Shown here piece by piece: positions 33,896 to 43,575 of a DNA stretch of 64,000 bases. The stretch spans positions 1,159,456 to 1,223,455 of the forward strand of contig NZ_LR733413.1 of NCBI RefSeq assembly GCF_902506345.1, written 5' to 3'. The translations under genes and the position numbers were made by a program. Source of the DNA: Flavobacterium sp. 9R. GTDB taxonomy: Bacteria > Bacteroidota > Bacteroidia > Flavobacteriales > Flavobacteriaceae. The notes beneath the pieces are model-generated. The model was not told the DNA's origin, searched no databases, and saw only the letters and a program-made list of their open reading frames with translations. Position 1 is the stretch's first letter. Each line of letters opens with the position of its first letter.

Positions 33896-35230
33896 ATGTC
33901 AAAACAATTCTCAGATTTAGGGCTTTCAGCACCCATTGTCAAAGCGATTACCGAAATGGGAATTGTAACACCGACAGAAATTCAGTCTGAAATTATCCCA
34001 TTAGCCTTGGCGAATACCACCGATTTAGTTGGAATTGCTAAGACAGGAACGGGGAAAACAGCCGCTTTTGGATTACCTCTTTTAGATAAAATTGATGTTA
34101 CTAATTCTACGGTTCAAGCCGTTATTTTAGTGCCAACTAGAGAATTAGGCAATCAGATTTTTGATAATTTAGTACAATTCGCTAAGTACCAACCTGCTAT
34201 TTCAATTGCTGTTACTTGCGGAGGAGTTCCTATAAAACCCCAGGTTGAACGTTTGTCTCAACCTACGCATATTGTTATTGCAACACCTGGTCGTTTGATC
34301 GATTTAATTGAACGCAAAGCTCTAGATTTAAAAGCAACTTCCTTTTTGATTCTCGATGAAGCCGATGAAATGGTTTCAATTTTAAAGGATAGTTTAGACA
34401 CCATTGTTGCTGAGTTGCCGAAAAAACATCAAACCTATCTTTTTACGGCTACACTTCCTGGTACTATAAAACAACTCATCCAAAATTACTTGAACAAAAA
34501 CGTAGTCCAAGTAAGTGCTAGTATGGAAACTATGGGTAATCAAGGAATTGACCATAAGTATATCATAGTGGATCCAATAGAGAAACTAGATGTTTTAATG
34601 CATTTTTTGAATACAAAAGAAGGAGAGCGCGGTATAATTTTTTGTAAAACCAAAGCAGCAGTTAACAAATTAGCTAAAAACTTAGCCATTAATAAATTTT
34701 CATCTGGAGCTTTACACGGAAGTTTGTCACAAGGAATTAGAGATAGAATTATGGACCAATTCCGTCAAGGGCATATCAATATTTTGATTGCAACCGATTT
34801 GGCTGCACGTGGTATAGACGTAGCTGCGATTTCTTATGTCGTGAATTATCATTTACCAGATACGTATGAAGCTTACGTACATCGTAGTGGAAGAACCGCT
34901 AGAGCAGGAGCTAATGGACTTTCATTAACCGTTTTACAAGCTGAAGAAGAAGCAGAAATTGCTGATTTTGAACGAGAATTAGGTTTGCAATTTTCCAAAT
35001 ATCAAAAGCCATCAACGGCTAGTATTGAAGAGAATAACGCACTTTTATGGGCAAAACAAATCTTCAAAACCAAACCTAATCACGAGTTAGAAGCTGAATT
35101 CAAAACCAAAATCAAAACTATTTTTCATCATCTTACCAAAGAAGAATTGATCGAAAAATTAATCGCCAATTATTGGTTACAAAACAAAACAGAACCTACA
35201 GAAAAGCCTGTTAAAAAATTCAAAAACTAA
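33896..35230 (+). CDS. DEAD-box RNA helicase
   Basis: A 444-residue helicase with the Q motif (FSDLGLSAPIV...TPTEIQ), Walker A AKTGTGKTAA (about 49-58), PTRELGNQ, TPGRL, DEADEM (about 152-157), motif III as FTATLPG (the usual SAT is TAT), a GIIFCKTKAAVNKLA segment, ATDLAARGIDV and HRSGRTARAG (about 333-342). A short basic tail ends PVKKFKN. It remodels RNA during ribosome assembly or decay, probably at low temperature; no RhlE/DbpA-specific C-terminal domain is visible. Confidence 0.93.
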   Translation: MSKQFSDLGLSAPIVKAITEMGIVTPTEIQSEIIPLALANTTDLVGIAKTGTGKTAAFGLPLLDKIDVTNSTVQAVILVPTRELGNQIFDNLVQFAKYQPAISIAVTCGGVPIKPQVERLSQPTHIVIATPGRLIDLIERKALDLKATSFLILDEADEMVSILKDSLDTIVAELPKKHQTYLFTATLPGTIKQLIQNYLNKNVVQVSASMETMGNQGIDHKYIIVDPIEKLDVLMHFLNTKEGERGIIFCKTKAAVNKLAKNLAINKFSSGALHGSLSQGIRDRIMDQFRQGHINILIATDLAARGIDVAAISYVVNYHLPDTYEAYVHRSGRTARAGANGLSLTVLQAEEEAEIADFERELGLQFSKYQKPSTASIEENNALLWAKQIFKTKPNHELEAEFKTKIKTIFHHLTKEELIEKLIANYWLQNKTEPTEKPVKKFKN

Positions 35231-35342
35231 ATTTTTCTGCTGATTTATTGTTGTATTTTTATTGAGTACAAATAAAAGAAATAACACATAGAAAGCGTAA
35301 AATGTTTGTCTATTGTGAGTTTAACTTCTAAATCAGCAAAAG

Positions 35343-36620
35343 ATGCATATTGTAATTATTGGTGGAGGTTTCGGAGGTATTAATTTGGCCAAAGCATTAA
35401 CTAATGAAAAAGGTATTACTGTCACATTAGTCGACAAAAATAACTACAATTTTTTTCCTCCATTAATTTATCAAGTAGCCACAGCTTTTTTAGAACCTTC
35501 AAGTATAAGTTATCCGTTTCGTAAATTTTTTGCAGGAAAAAAGAATTTGCAATTTCGCTTAGGTGAGTTACTTGAAGTTATATCAAACGAGAACAAGGTT
35601 ATTCTAAATAATGGAGAATTAGTTTACGATCAATTGGTTTTCGCTACAGGAGCAGAGACTAGCTATTTTGGAATGGAAAATGTAAGGAAAAATGCCATTC
35701 CAATGAAAACGCTCAACGACGCTATTGAGATGCGAAATACCTTGTTAAAAAATCTAGAAAAAGCAGCGATTTGTAAGGACATTCGAAAACGCAGAAAATT
35801 ACTAACTATTGTAGTTGCTGGTGGTGGTCCCACAGGAGTTGAAGTTTCTGGTATGTTTGCAGAAATGCGAAAAAGTATACTCATCAAAGAATATCCAGAA
35901 TTAGAAACATCTGCCAGTAATATTTATTTGGTCGATGGTGGTGAGGCTTTATTGTCACCAATGAGTGTTGCCTCTCAACAAGATACACTCGAAGCGGTGA
36001 CAAAACTTGGTGTAGTTGTAAAATTGAATACTCGTGTAGTTGACTACAAAGACGATACCGTATTTTTTGAGGACGGTAACACGATTCAAACAAAGAACTT
36101 AATTTGGGCTGCTGGTGTAACAGCCAGAGAATTCGAAGGCATTCCTGCAGAAAGTTATGGTCGTGGAAAAAGAATGTTGACCGATGCATTTAATAAAGTA
36201 ATCGGTACCACAAACATTTTTGCTATAGGTGACACTTGTTTACAATTAACGGATGAAAATTTTCCGCAAGGGCATCCACAAGTAGCACAAGTTGCCATTC
36301 AACAAGGTTTAAATTTAGCTGATAATTTCAAAAAAATACTTCAACAAGACACACTTAAACCATTTGTTTACAAGGACAAAGGTTCAATGGCAATTATTGG
36401 AAAAAACAAAGCTGTTGTAGATTTACCAAAACCAAGTCTTCATTTTAAAGGTTTTTTTGCTTGGATGATTTGGCTCTTTGTTCATTTAATGTCATTGATA
36501 ACTTATAGAAACCGTATCAATACTTTTTATCATTGGATGATTGCCTATTTTTCAAAAGACCAATCGTTGCGTATGATTATTCGTCCAAATAAAAGAATCA
36601 AAGAAGAAGTTCCTAAGTAA
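35343..36620 (+). CDS. ndh: type II NADH:quinone oxidoreductase
   Basis: A 425-residue single-subunit, non-proton-pumping NADH dehydrogenase. FAD-binding motif IIGGGFGGINLAKAL at 5-19, NADH-binding motif VVAGGGPTGVEVSG at about 159-172, TRVVDYKDDTV, and FAIGDTCLQ (about 295) for the second FAD contact. The tail (about 370-425) is hydrophobic and amphipathic (FFAWMIWLFVHLMSL) and holds it to the membrane. It feeds electrons to menaquinone. Confidence 0.92.
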   Translation: MHIVIIGGGFGGINLAKALTNEKGITVTLVDKNNYNFFPPLIYQVATAFLEPSSISYPFRKFFAGKKNLQFRLGELLEVISNENKVILNNGELVYDQLVFATGAETSYFGMENVRKNAIPMKTLNDAIEMRNTLLKNLEKAAICKDIRKRRKLLTIVVAGGGPTGVEVSGMFAEMRKSILIKEYPELETSASNIYLVDGGEALLSPMSVASQQDTLEAVTKLGVVVKLNTRVVDYKDDTVFFEDGNTIQTKNLIWAAGVTAREFEGIPAESYGRGKRMLTDAFNKVIGTTNIFAIGDTCLQLTDENFPQGHPQVAQVAIQQGLNLADNFKKILQQDTLKPFVYKDKGSMAIIGKNKAVVDLPKPSLHFKGFFAWMIWLFVHLMSLITYRNRINTFYHWMIAYFSKDQSLRMIIRPNKRIKEEVPK

Positions 36621-36774
36621 GTTATTGATTTTATAACTGTTAAAAGCTATTGTCATTATTTGAACTATAATTTATATTATGTAAAATAGAATTTTCAATA
36701 TTTTAAAACAACTTGCTCTTTGCTCGAAATATTAAAATCTCGGAAGTTTAACGAAATTGATATAAAGCACAAAA

Positions 36775-36796
36775 AAAAGCACCAATTGGTGCTTTT
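36775..36796. terminator. bidirectional terminator, 22-bp perfect palindrome
   Basis: AAAAGCACCAA / TTGGTGCTTTT is a perfect palindrome of 11-bp arms without a separate loop, flanked by A and T. It lies 20 nt before the stop of the minus-strand DUF2911 gene and 154 nt after the NDH-2 stop. Confidence 0.75.
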
Positions 36797-36816
36797 ATAA
36801 ATTTTATATCCGAATT

Positions 36817-37323
36817 TTATTTTACCTCAAATCCTATGATTAACTTTTCCCAAAGTAATTCGATTCGGGTTTCCATAATTTTGTATTCTAATTTTTCTAC
36901 TAATGCATCACCATTTTCATTTTTAACAGTAACTCTTAATTGATCACTACTGGCTTTATAATCATATGATCCCCATTGTTTGGCTTCTTTGTTAAAAATG
37001 ACAATACTTTCCTTTTCATTTGGTATTACAAAAAAAGAATATTTGCCAGCTGGTAATTGTTTTCCTTCTATAGAAATAGCTTTATCTGTTTCAAAAGTAG
37101 TTGCATCATTCGCTCCAGCTCTCCAAACTTTGTCATATGGTACTAATGCTCCCCAAATAGCTCTTCCTTTTACAGATGGACTTCCGTATTTAATTGTAAT
37201 TGTGGCACCATTAATTTTTCCTGTTACGGTTTCAGCTGGACTAGCTACTTTTTTTTGTGCAAAAGAAAAAGTGCTCATTAAAAGTGAGAAAAAAAAGACT
37301 AATGATTTGTGTTGTAATTTCAT
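36817..37323 (-). CDS. secreted DUF2911 family protein
   Basis: A 168-residue protein with a signal peptide (MKLQHKSLVFFFSLLMSTFSFA). The DUF2911 core is complete: ITIKYGSPSVKGRAIWGALV (about 41-60), PYDKVWRAGANDATTFETDK (about 62-81), LPAGKYSFFVIPNE (about 94-107) and WGSYDYK. The family is a secreted beta-rich domain of unknown role, widespread in Bacteroidota. Confidence 0.9.
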   Translation of the reverse strand: MKLQHKSLVFFFSLLMSTFSFAQKKVASPAETVTGKINGATITIKYGSPSVKGRAIWGALVPYDKVWRAGANDATTFETDKAISIEGKQLPAGKYSFFVIPNEKESIVIFNKEAKQWGSYDYKASSDQLRVTVKNENGDALVEKLEYKIMETRIELLWEKLIIGFEVK

Positions 37324-37505
37324 AATTGAATAGGTTTTAAGAATTTTTGATTAAAAGTAATTCAACTCTAGCTATCTTTATAAGGTTTTTGGTTTTTTTT
37401 AAGAAATAATTAAGATATTTGTAAATCAATGAGTTATTAAAAAACTGCATTGGTTTTGTTTTCAATTTTACTATTTTTACTATAGTATTAACCTGCACTA
37501 ATATT

Positions 37506-39422
37506 ATGAATACAATTGCTGAACGCATTGCTGATTTTCTAAAAGAGTACCCACCTTTTGATAATTTAACTTTTAATGAACTATCTGAAATTGCCTCGAA
37601 TATTCGTGTAATCAATCTTGAAAAGCATCAAACGTTATTTCAAATTAACGATACACTTCATGAAAGCTTTTATGTCGTTGCATCTGGAACAATTAATTTA
37701 TCTGTAATTTCAGATGCAGAAGAAACACTTTTAAATAAATGCCATCAGGGAGATATTTTTGGTTTAAGACCGTTCTTTGCCAAAAATAATTATATGATGA
37801 CTGCTAAAGCTCGCGAAGAAAGCATTATTTATGCTATTCCAATTAGTACATTTAGACCTTTTGTAGCTAATAACTCTTTGGTTTTAAACTTTTTACTGGA
37901 AAGTTTTGCAGCAACTTCTAGATATGCAAGTGACAAAGATAATTATGGCGGTAAGTTAATATCTGATAATGTGTTTTATCCTGATCAGCAGTCTGAAATT
38001 CAATACTTTCAATCTTTAACTTATAATACTTCTCCAATTACAACTACTGCACAAACTATAATAAAAGATATCGCGCAGTTAATGACAGAAGAGATTGTAA
38101 ATAATGTGCTTATTTGTGAAAATAATTTGCCTATAGGTATAGTTACTGATCGCGATATGCGTTCAAAGGTTGCTACCGGAAGGTATTTGATAACGGACAC
38201 CATTGACAAAATAATGGATTCTCCAGTTATTACTGTTGTAGAAAATGTATCGCTAGCTGAAGCTCAGTTACTTATGCTAAAACATAATGTTACGCACCTG
38301 TGTGTTACAATAGATGGAACAACTCAATCTGTTGTAAAAGGCATTATTTCTGAACACGACTTAATCATCGCACAAGCTAGTAACCCTGGTGTAATGATTA
38401 AAGAAATTAAGAGATCATTAGCTGCAAAAGATTTAAAACAAATCCGTGAACGTCTTACTGATTTAGTTCAAAATTCAATTTATAAAAATATACCATTATA
38501 TCATGTTGCTAATATTGCAAGTGAAATTAATTTAGCTATTGTTAAGCGAAGTGTTGAATTATCTATTTTAGATTTAGGCTCCCCTCCTGCTCGTTTTGTT
38601 TGGTTAAGTATTGGTAGCCAAGGCAGAAAAGAACAATTATTATATACTGATCAAGACAGTATGCTTGTGTTTGAAGATGTACCGTCAGAAAAATATCGCG
38701 ACGTAAAAGACTATTTTATAAAATTGGCTAAACGTACTACCGCAACCTTAGAGAAAGTAGGTTATCAGTTGTGTGCACAAAATCATATGGCCAGTAATTT
38801 GCAATGGTGTAAATCACTATCCGATTGGATTAAGCAATATAATAGTTGGATGAATACACCAGGGGAAAACAGTAACGATATGAGTAGTATCTTTTTTGAC
38901 TATGAGTTAGTGTTTGGAGATGATAAACTCGAAGAAGCGATTAGTAATGTGGTGCTTCAAAATGCTAAAAACAATACGCTGTTTTTTGATTTTTTAGGGA
39001 ATGATGTTTTAAGAAAGAATGCTCCTTTGACTTTTTTCAAAAAATTTATAACTGAGGAAGACTCTTTAAATCGAAATAAATTTGATATAAAAACACGTGC
39101 GCTAATGCCTTTAATTGATGGAGCACGTTTGTTTGCATTGCATTACAACTTGAAAGGAATTAATAATACTTATCTAAGATTCAAACAGCTTGCTATAACG
39201 GATCCTAAAAATGAAGAGATTTATTTAAATTGTGCCGATGCATTTATAACATTGTCTAAATATAGAACAATTGAAGGTTTAAGAAATGATGATTCCGGCC
39301 AATACATCTCAATAACGGATATGTCTAAGCTAGAAAAAGACAAGTTAAAAGCTGCTTTATACCCAATGAAAGAATTAGAAGAACTAATTAAAGGTAAATT
39401 TAAACTTACGCAATTTTCATAA
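37506..39422 (+). CDS. cNMP-binding / CBS / DUF294 putative nucleotidyltransferase
   Basis: A 638-residue cytosolic signalling-type protein. Order: cyclic-nucleotide-binding-like beta roll (about 20-140), linker, a pair of CBS domains (about 170-290, with GIVTDRDMRSKV and GIISEHDLI), then a DUF294 nucleotidyltransferase core with GSQGRKEQLLYTDQDS (about 369-384) and a helical DUF294_C region to the end. The G-S...D-x-D pattern is that of GlnD-like transferases. It responds to an adenylyl ligand and modifies an unknown target. The next gene starts one nucleotide after its stop. Confidence 0.9.
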   Translation: MNTIAERIADFLKEYPPFDNLTFNELSEIASNIRVINLEKHQTLFQINDTLHESFYVVASGTINLSVISDAEETLLNKCHQGDIFGLRPFFAKNNYMMTAKAREESIIYAIPISTFRPFVANNSLVLNFLLESFAATSRYASDKDNYGGKLISDNVFYPDQQSEIQYFQSLTYNTSPITTTAQTIIKDIAQLMTEEIVNNVLICENNLPIGIVTDRDMRSKVATGRYLITDTIDKIMDSPVITVVENVSLAEAQLLMLKHNVTHLCVTIDGTTQSVVKGIISEHDLIIAQASNPGVMIKEIKRSLAAKDLKQIRERLTDLVQNSIYKNIPLYHVANIASEINLAIVKRSVELSILDLGSPPARFVWLSIGSQGRKEQLLYTDQDSMLVFEDVPSEKYRDVKDYFIKLAKRTTATLEKVGYQLCAQNHMASNLQWCKSLSDWIKQYNSWMNTPGENSNDMSSIFFDYELVFGDDKLEEAISNVVLQNAKNNTLFFDFLGNDVLRKNAPLTFFKKFITEEDSLNRNKFDIKTRALMPLIDGARLFALHYNLKGINNTYLRFKQLAITDPKNEEIYLNCADAFITLSKYRTIEGLRNDDSGQYISITDMSKLEKDKLKAALYPMKELEELIKGKFKLTQFS

Positions 39423-39423
39423 T

Positions 39424-40023
39424 ATGTTAGATTGGCTAAAAAATATCAATAAAGATTATCCTGATTTTTGGAAAAATTACTTGTCTAAATTTGATAGTAA
39501 ATCAAATAAATTCATAGTTTTTTCAACAGAAACATCTGGTATGAATCCTAGTAAAGATGTTATTTTATCTATAGGATCTTTTGCTATTGAAGATAATAGT
39601 ATTTCCATTGGGGACAGTTTTGAGGCAGTTTTGTTACAATACAAATATTTTCATGATAATGGTTTATCAAATGAATTTATTGTAGATAGCAAAATGAAGA
39701 AACTCGTTGAAATGGATGCTATTCAGATGTTTGTTGATTTTATTGGTAATTCAATTCTTATTGGTCACCATATCGATTTTGATGTAGAAATGATTGATGC
39801 TGCATTGGATAAATTAGGCTGTGGTCGCTTAAAAAATCAAGCACTTGATGTAGATGTGATGTATAGAAAACTTAACGATATTACTGATAAGCAGTTTTCT
39901 TTGGACGAGCTTTGTGCATTGCATAAAATTCCAAAAAGTGATAGGAATTCATCTTCGGAAGATGCTTATCGCATCGCACTTTTGTTTTTGAAGTTAAAAA
40001 ATAAATTAGATTTAAATTTTTAA
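39424..40023 (+). CDS. DnaQ-like exonuclease-fold protein with degenerate active site
   Basis: A 199-residue protein with the DEDDh exonuclease fold. Exo I reads FSTETSG, so the first catalytic Asp is Ser34 (E36 is kept). Exo II GHHIDFDVEMID keeps its Asp. Exo III reads RNSSSEDA: the catalytic His is Asn175 while D180 is kept. It is therefore probably inactive as a nuclease, or much altered. It is coupled to the CBS/DUF294 gene (1-nt gap), a pairing seen in other bacteria. Its last 12 nt overlap the end of the convergent PPTase gene. Confidence 0.8.
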   Translation: MLDWLKNINKDYPDFWKNYLSKFDSKSNKFIVFSTETSGMNPSKDVILSIGSFAIEDNSISIGDSFEAVLLQYKYFHDNGLSNEFIVDSKMKKLVEMDAIQMFVDFIGNSILIGHHIDFDVEMIDAALDKLGCGRLKNQALDVDVMYRKLNDITDKQFSLDELCALHKIPKSDRNSSSEDAYRIALLFLKLKNKLDLNF

Positions 40024-40503
40024 CATTATTCCTTTCCAATATCTTCCATGATGAGTAATTGAAATGGGATTTTTTTTATTTGTTACACTATCGGTTAAAA
40101 ATGGAATACCATTTTCTTTTTCAAAACAAACATCATTCGATAATGGAAGTATTTCTGAGAAATATTTTTTGTTGCTAACAGCTATTGTATAAATAGATTC
40201 TTCATTTATAACTGTTTGAGTGTAGTAAATTTGCTTCTCAATAGTTACCGTGTCGAATTCTTCACTGCCAAGATTGCATTCAATTAAGTGAGGTATAAAA
40301 GCCCGAATATTTGTACTTCGATTAAAAATTTTGTATGCAGATTCTTTTCTAGTCCAAAGATTCCAAACCATATTTTCAGGATTTTTGGATGAAAAAATTA
40401 ACTCTTGTTCTTTTTGAGTAAATATTTTTTCTGCAAATCCTTTTCGTTTCCAATTACTTTGCAAACGCGCTTGGACTAAATCTACAATGTCGTTTCCAAT
40501 CAT
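40012..40503 (-). CDS. 4'-phosphopantetheinyl transferase
   Basis: A 163-residue protein with the AcpS/Sfp signatures: GNDIVDL (3-9) carrying Mg-binding Asp and WTRKESAYK (about 50-58) with the Glu and Lys. It transfers phosphopantetheine from CoA to carrier-protein serine. It is the last gene of the type III PKS operon, directly after an ACP gene, so its target is most likely that ACP. Confidence 0.88.
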   Translation of the reverse strand: MIGNDIVDLVQARLQSNWKRKGFAEKIFTQKEQELIFSSKNPENMVWNLWTRKESAYKIFNRSTNIRAFIPHLIECNLGSEEFDTVTIEKQIYYTQTVINEESIYTIAVSNKKYFSEILPLSNDVCFEKENGIPFLTDSVTNKKNPISITHHGRYWKGIMLKI

Positions 40504-40513
40504 AATATTACAC

Positions 40514-40771
40514 CTATTCGTTTAGTTTTGCATCTATAATTTCTAGAGCTGCTTTTACATTTATCATTCGCTCCATTGATGGGTTGTCAATAACAATTTC
40601 ATACTTTTCTTCGATGTCCAAAACAATGTCAACTAAATTGGCGGAATTAATTTGTAAATCTTTTATAAAATCAGTTTCTTTAGTTAAAGTCTCTATTGCT
40701 TCTTGATTTTGAACGTAAGGCTTAATGATTTTTTTAAGTTCTTCAATTCTATTGTCTTGATTTGTATTCAT
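40514..40771 (-). CDS. acyl carrier protein
   Basis: An 85-residue acidic four-helix carrier. The attachment serine lies in LQINSANLVDIVLDIEEKY, where the usual D-S-L is N-S-A. The rest fits an ACP of a dedicated pathway rather than the FASII AcpP. Flanked by a PPTase and a ketosynthase gene. Confidence 0.88.
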   Translation of the reverse strand: MNTNQDNRIEELKKIIKPYVQNQEAIETLTKETDFIKDLQINSANLVDIVLDIEEKYEIVIDNPSMERMINVKAALEIIDAKLNE

Positions 40772-40786
40772 AAAAATGTGTTTTTT

Positions 40787-42067
40787 TTAGAAATTAGAAT
40801 TCCATTTTTTAAAAATTATACATGCATTAACATCTCCAAAGCCAAAACTTGCTTTAGCAATATACTTCATTTTTTTTAGTATTGCAATTTGCGGAATTTT
40901 TGTCGTATCTATTAAATCTAGAATGTCAGGGTTTAAATCTTCACAATTTATATTTGGAAAAATAAAATCATTATGCAATTGTAAAACTGTAGCAACACAC
41001 TCGATACTACCAGCTGCTGAAAGACAATGTCCAACCATTGATTTTAATGAATTTATATATGGAAAATCTTTACCTTTTAAATCCAATGCAGTACACCAAT
41101 TTTCAATTTCAAATGCATCTTTAGAGGTCGCTGTTAAATGACCATTAATCGAATCTAATTCTCCTGCAGTAATACCACCATTTTCTAAGGCATCTTTTAT
41201 GCATTTTTGAACTGCAATACCGTTTGGAGCCGTCATAGAACCTTGTCCTCTTTGTCCACCAGAATTACAATTCCCTCCCATAATTTCTCCATAAATGGTT
41301 GCACCTCTCTCTAAAGCAGATTCTAAATCTTCAATAACTAAAGCTCCTGCTCCACTGCTTGGCACAAATCCAGAAGCCGATGCAGATAAAGGTCTTGAAC
41401 CTTGTTCTGGGTTATCATTATACTTGAAAGTACAAACCTTCATTGCGTCAAAACCTCCCCAAATGTAAGGACCAGAATCACTTGTACTACCAACTAACAT
41501 GCGCTTGGCTAAACCTGCTTGAATCCGCTCAAATCCCATTAAAATACTTTCAGCACCCGTTGTACATGCAGATGAATTAGTTGTTACTTGATTTCCTAAT
41601 CCCAATTTACCACCAAGATAGGCGCTTACACCACTATTCATAGTTTGGGCTACAGCTGTACTACCCAAACGACGGGTTTGCAAGTCATCAATTTTATAAA
41701 TGCTTTCTCTAAATTTATCAATTCCAGATGTTCCAGTGCCAAAAATAGTTCCGCTGTCCCAGTCGGGTATTTCATTTGTTTCTATGGGAAGTCCAGCATT
41801 TTTCCATGCTTCCATTCCAGCAATAACTCCATATAAAATTCCAGAAGCCTTAAAATTTCTAAGTTCTAATGGAGTAAAATACTCAAGTGCTAACTCATCA
41901 GAAACAATAGGTTTTCCAGATATTTGACAAGAAAAAGCCAACTTTTCTAACTGAGGGTCATGCTTAATTCCTGAAGTACCATTTTTGATGGCTTCGGTAA
42001 AAGCTTGGACTCCTACTCCATTTGGAGCAACTACTCCTAGACCAGTAATAACCACTCTTCTTTTCAT
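40787..42067 (-). CDS. beta-ketoacyl-ACP synthase (FabF/KAS II type)
   Basis: A 426-residue thiolase-fold condensing enzyme. The ATG at 42067 (MKRRVVITGLGVVAPNG) is chosen over a TTG three codons upstream. Nucleophile C168 in SSACTTGAES; His motifs in NGHLTATSKDAFE and MVGHCLSAAGS; GFGDVNACIIF at the end. It elongates an acyl chain on the neighbouring ACP. With the FabZ-like gene next door it provides a small dedicated FASII-like module for the type III PKS. Confidence 0.92.
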   Translation of the reverse strand: MKRRVVITGLGVVAPNGVGVQAFTEAIKNGTSGIKHDPQLEKLAFSCQISGKPIVSDELALEYFTPLELRNFKASGILYGVIAGMEAWKNAGLPIETNEIPDWDSGTIFGTGTSGIDKFRESIYKIDDLQTRRLGSTAVAQTMNSGVSAYLGGKLGLGNQVTTNSSACTTGAESILMGFERIQAGLAKRMLVGSTSDSGPYIWGGFDAMKVCTFKYNDNPEQGSRPLSASASGFVPSSGAGALVIEDLESALERGATIYGEIMGGNCNSGGQRGQGSMTAPNGIAVQKCIKDALENGGITAGELDSINGHLTATSKDAFEIENWCTALDLKGKDFPYINSLKSMVGHCLSAAGSIECVATVLQLHNDFIFPNINCEDLNPDILDLIDTTKIPQIAILKKMKYIAKASFGFGDVNACIIFKKWNSNF

Positions 42068-42090
42068 TTTTAGCAATTTTAGCTCAAAAT

Positions 42091-42519
42091 TTATTTAATC
42101 ATTCCAGAAATAATTCCTCTACAAACTATTTCTTGTTTTTCATTTTCCATCCATATTTTGCATTTTAACTTACCAAAACGGAAATATATTTTTTCAGAAA
42201 AGACAGTTACGGTTTCACCTGGAAAAACAGGTTTTAAAAAATCAATTTCACTTGATGTTAAAGCAATTACACTTTCTTTTGTAAAGTTATCATTTAGAAT
42301 AAAAATTCCCAAGCACACGACACCAATTTGCGCCATAGTTTCGGTCAAAATAACGCCAGGAGTTACCGGATTGTCTACAAAATGCCCTTTATAAAAATCC
42401 AAATTTTCTTCATATCTATAACTACCCTTAATGGTATTTTCATTAACATCAATAATGGTATCTACAAACAAAAAAGGTTTTCTGTAGGGTAATTTGGATA
42501 TAATTTCTTGTGATCCCAT
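42091..42519 (-). CDS. FabZ-like 3-hydroxyacyl-ACP dehydratase
   Basis: A 142-residue single hotdog. LPYRKPFLFVD at the start, then H46 in YKGHFVDNPVTPGV and E60 in ILTETMAQ, the catalytic pair of FabZ. It dehydrates 3-hydroxyacyl-ACP, or could act as a thioesterase. Starts 3 nt after the stop of the T3PKS gene. Confidence 0.88.
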   Translation of the reverse strand: MGSQEIISKLPYRKPFLFVDTIIDVNENTIKGSYRYEENLDFYKGHFVDNPVTPGVILTETMAQIGVVCLGIFILNDNFTKESVIALTSSEIDFLKPVFPGETVTVFSEKIYFRFGKLKCKIWMENEKQEIVCRGIISGMIK

Positions 42520-42522
42520 TTT

Positions 42523-43575
42523 TTAAAATTGTAATAAAACTCTTTGCGCCGAAAAGCCTGGACCAAAACTTAGCATCAGTCCTTTTGAACCTTTTATTGG
42601 TTTTTTATTCATTATTTCTTCTAAGACATAGAGTACAGTTGCACTTGACATATTACCATAAGAACGTAACACCGATTTTGTTACCTCTATATTTTTCCCA
42701 AGACCTTCAAATAGAGTTTCAACAGTTTCAATAATTTTCTTGCCTCCGGGATGAAAAATTAAATGGTCTATATCTGCAATATTTAACTGATGTTTTTCTA
42801 AAAATGGATGAATAATAGTTGGAAAATGATTCGCAATAGTTTCTGGGACAGCAATATCAAGAACCATTTGCAAACCAGAATTGGTCAATTCAAAACCCAT
42901 CATTTCAATGGCATCATAAAAATGATACATTTCTTCTGCAATGATTTCAGGTCCTAAATCTTGTTCGTCAGAAGAAAGTAAAACACAAGCTGCACCATCT
43001 CCAAAAATTGCAGCACTCACAATATTTGCCATTGAAAAATCATCCAACTGAAAAGTTGCCGTTGGGCTTTCCACAGCAACAACAGCAGCTCTTTTTCCTG
43101 GGTTGGCCTTTAAAAAATTTTTAGCATAAATAATTCCAGATATACCTGCTGCACAGCCCATTTCGGTTACAGGCAAACGAACAACGTCTTGTCTTAAACG
43201 CAAACTATTGATTAAATAAGCATCGAGTGATGGAATCATTATTCCTGTACAACTTACAGTAATTATAAAATCAATATCAGTAGCTTCCCATTGTGCTTGT
43301 TGCAATGCTTTATGAAGTACTTTTTCACCCAAATTGATTACTTCACGAACATAAATCGCATTTCGTTCTGCAAAACTGGTTTTGGTAAAAACTTCGACAG
43401 GATCCATTATAGAATATCTTTTATCTACAGCTGCACCTTCAAAAATTTTTTTAACTTTTCGAATGAATCGTTCGTCTTGCCCTTCTAACCAAGCATCTAA
43501 AAAAGGAATAATTTCTTCAGTAGCCTTAGAATAACTAGGTAATTGTTTGGCTACAGTACATATTTTTACACTCAT
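42523..43575 (-). CDS. type III polyketide synthase
   Basis: A 350-residue chalcone/stilbene-synthase-type enzyme. The triad is complete: C141 in VTEMGCAAGISG, H275 in LIFHPGGKK and N308 in SYGNMSSAT; VSCTGIMIPSLD (about 107-118) and FGDGAACVLL (191-200) also match. The ATG at 43575 is preferred (MSVKICTVAK) because it overlaps the upstream stop as ATGA, giving translational coupling. It condenses a fatty starter with malonyl-CoA to alkylpyrones or alkylresorcinols. Product unknown. Confidence 0.93.
   Translation of the reverse strand: MSVKICTVAKQLPSYSKATEEIIPFLDAWLEGQDERFIRKVKKIFEGAAVDKRYSIMDPVEVFTKTSFAERNAIYVREVINLGEKVLHKALQQAQWEATDIDFIITVSCTGIMIPSLDAYLINSLRLRQDVVRLPVTEMGCAAGISGIIYAKNFLKANPGKRAAVVAVESPTATFQLDDFSMANIVSAAIFGDGAACVLLSSDEQDLGPEIIAEEMYHFYDAIEMMGFELTNSGLQMVLDIAVPETIANHFPTIIHPFLEKHQLNIADIDHLIFHPGGKKIIETVETLFEGLGKNIEVTKSVLRSYGNMSSATVLYVLEEIMNKKPIKGSKGLMLSFGPGFSAQRVLLQF

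Noticed and set aside
37337..37615. 92-codon ORF on the minus strand upstream of the CBS/DUF294 gene
   Set aside because: Overlaps the start of a clear gene on the other strand and has low-complexity composition.
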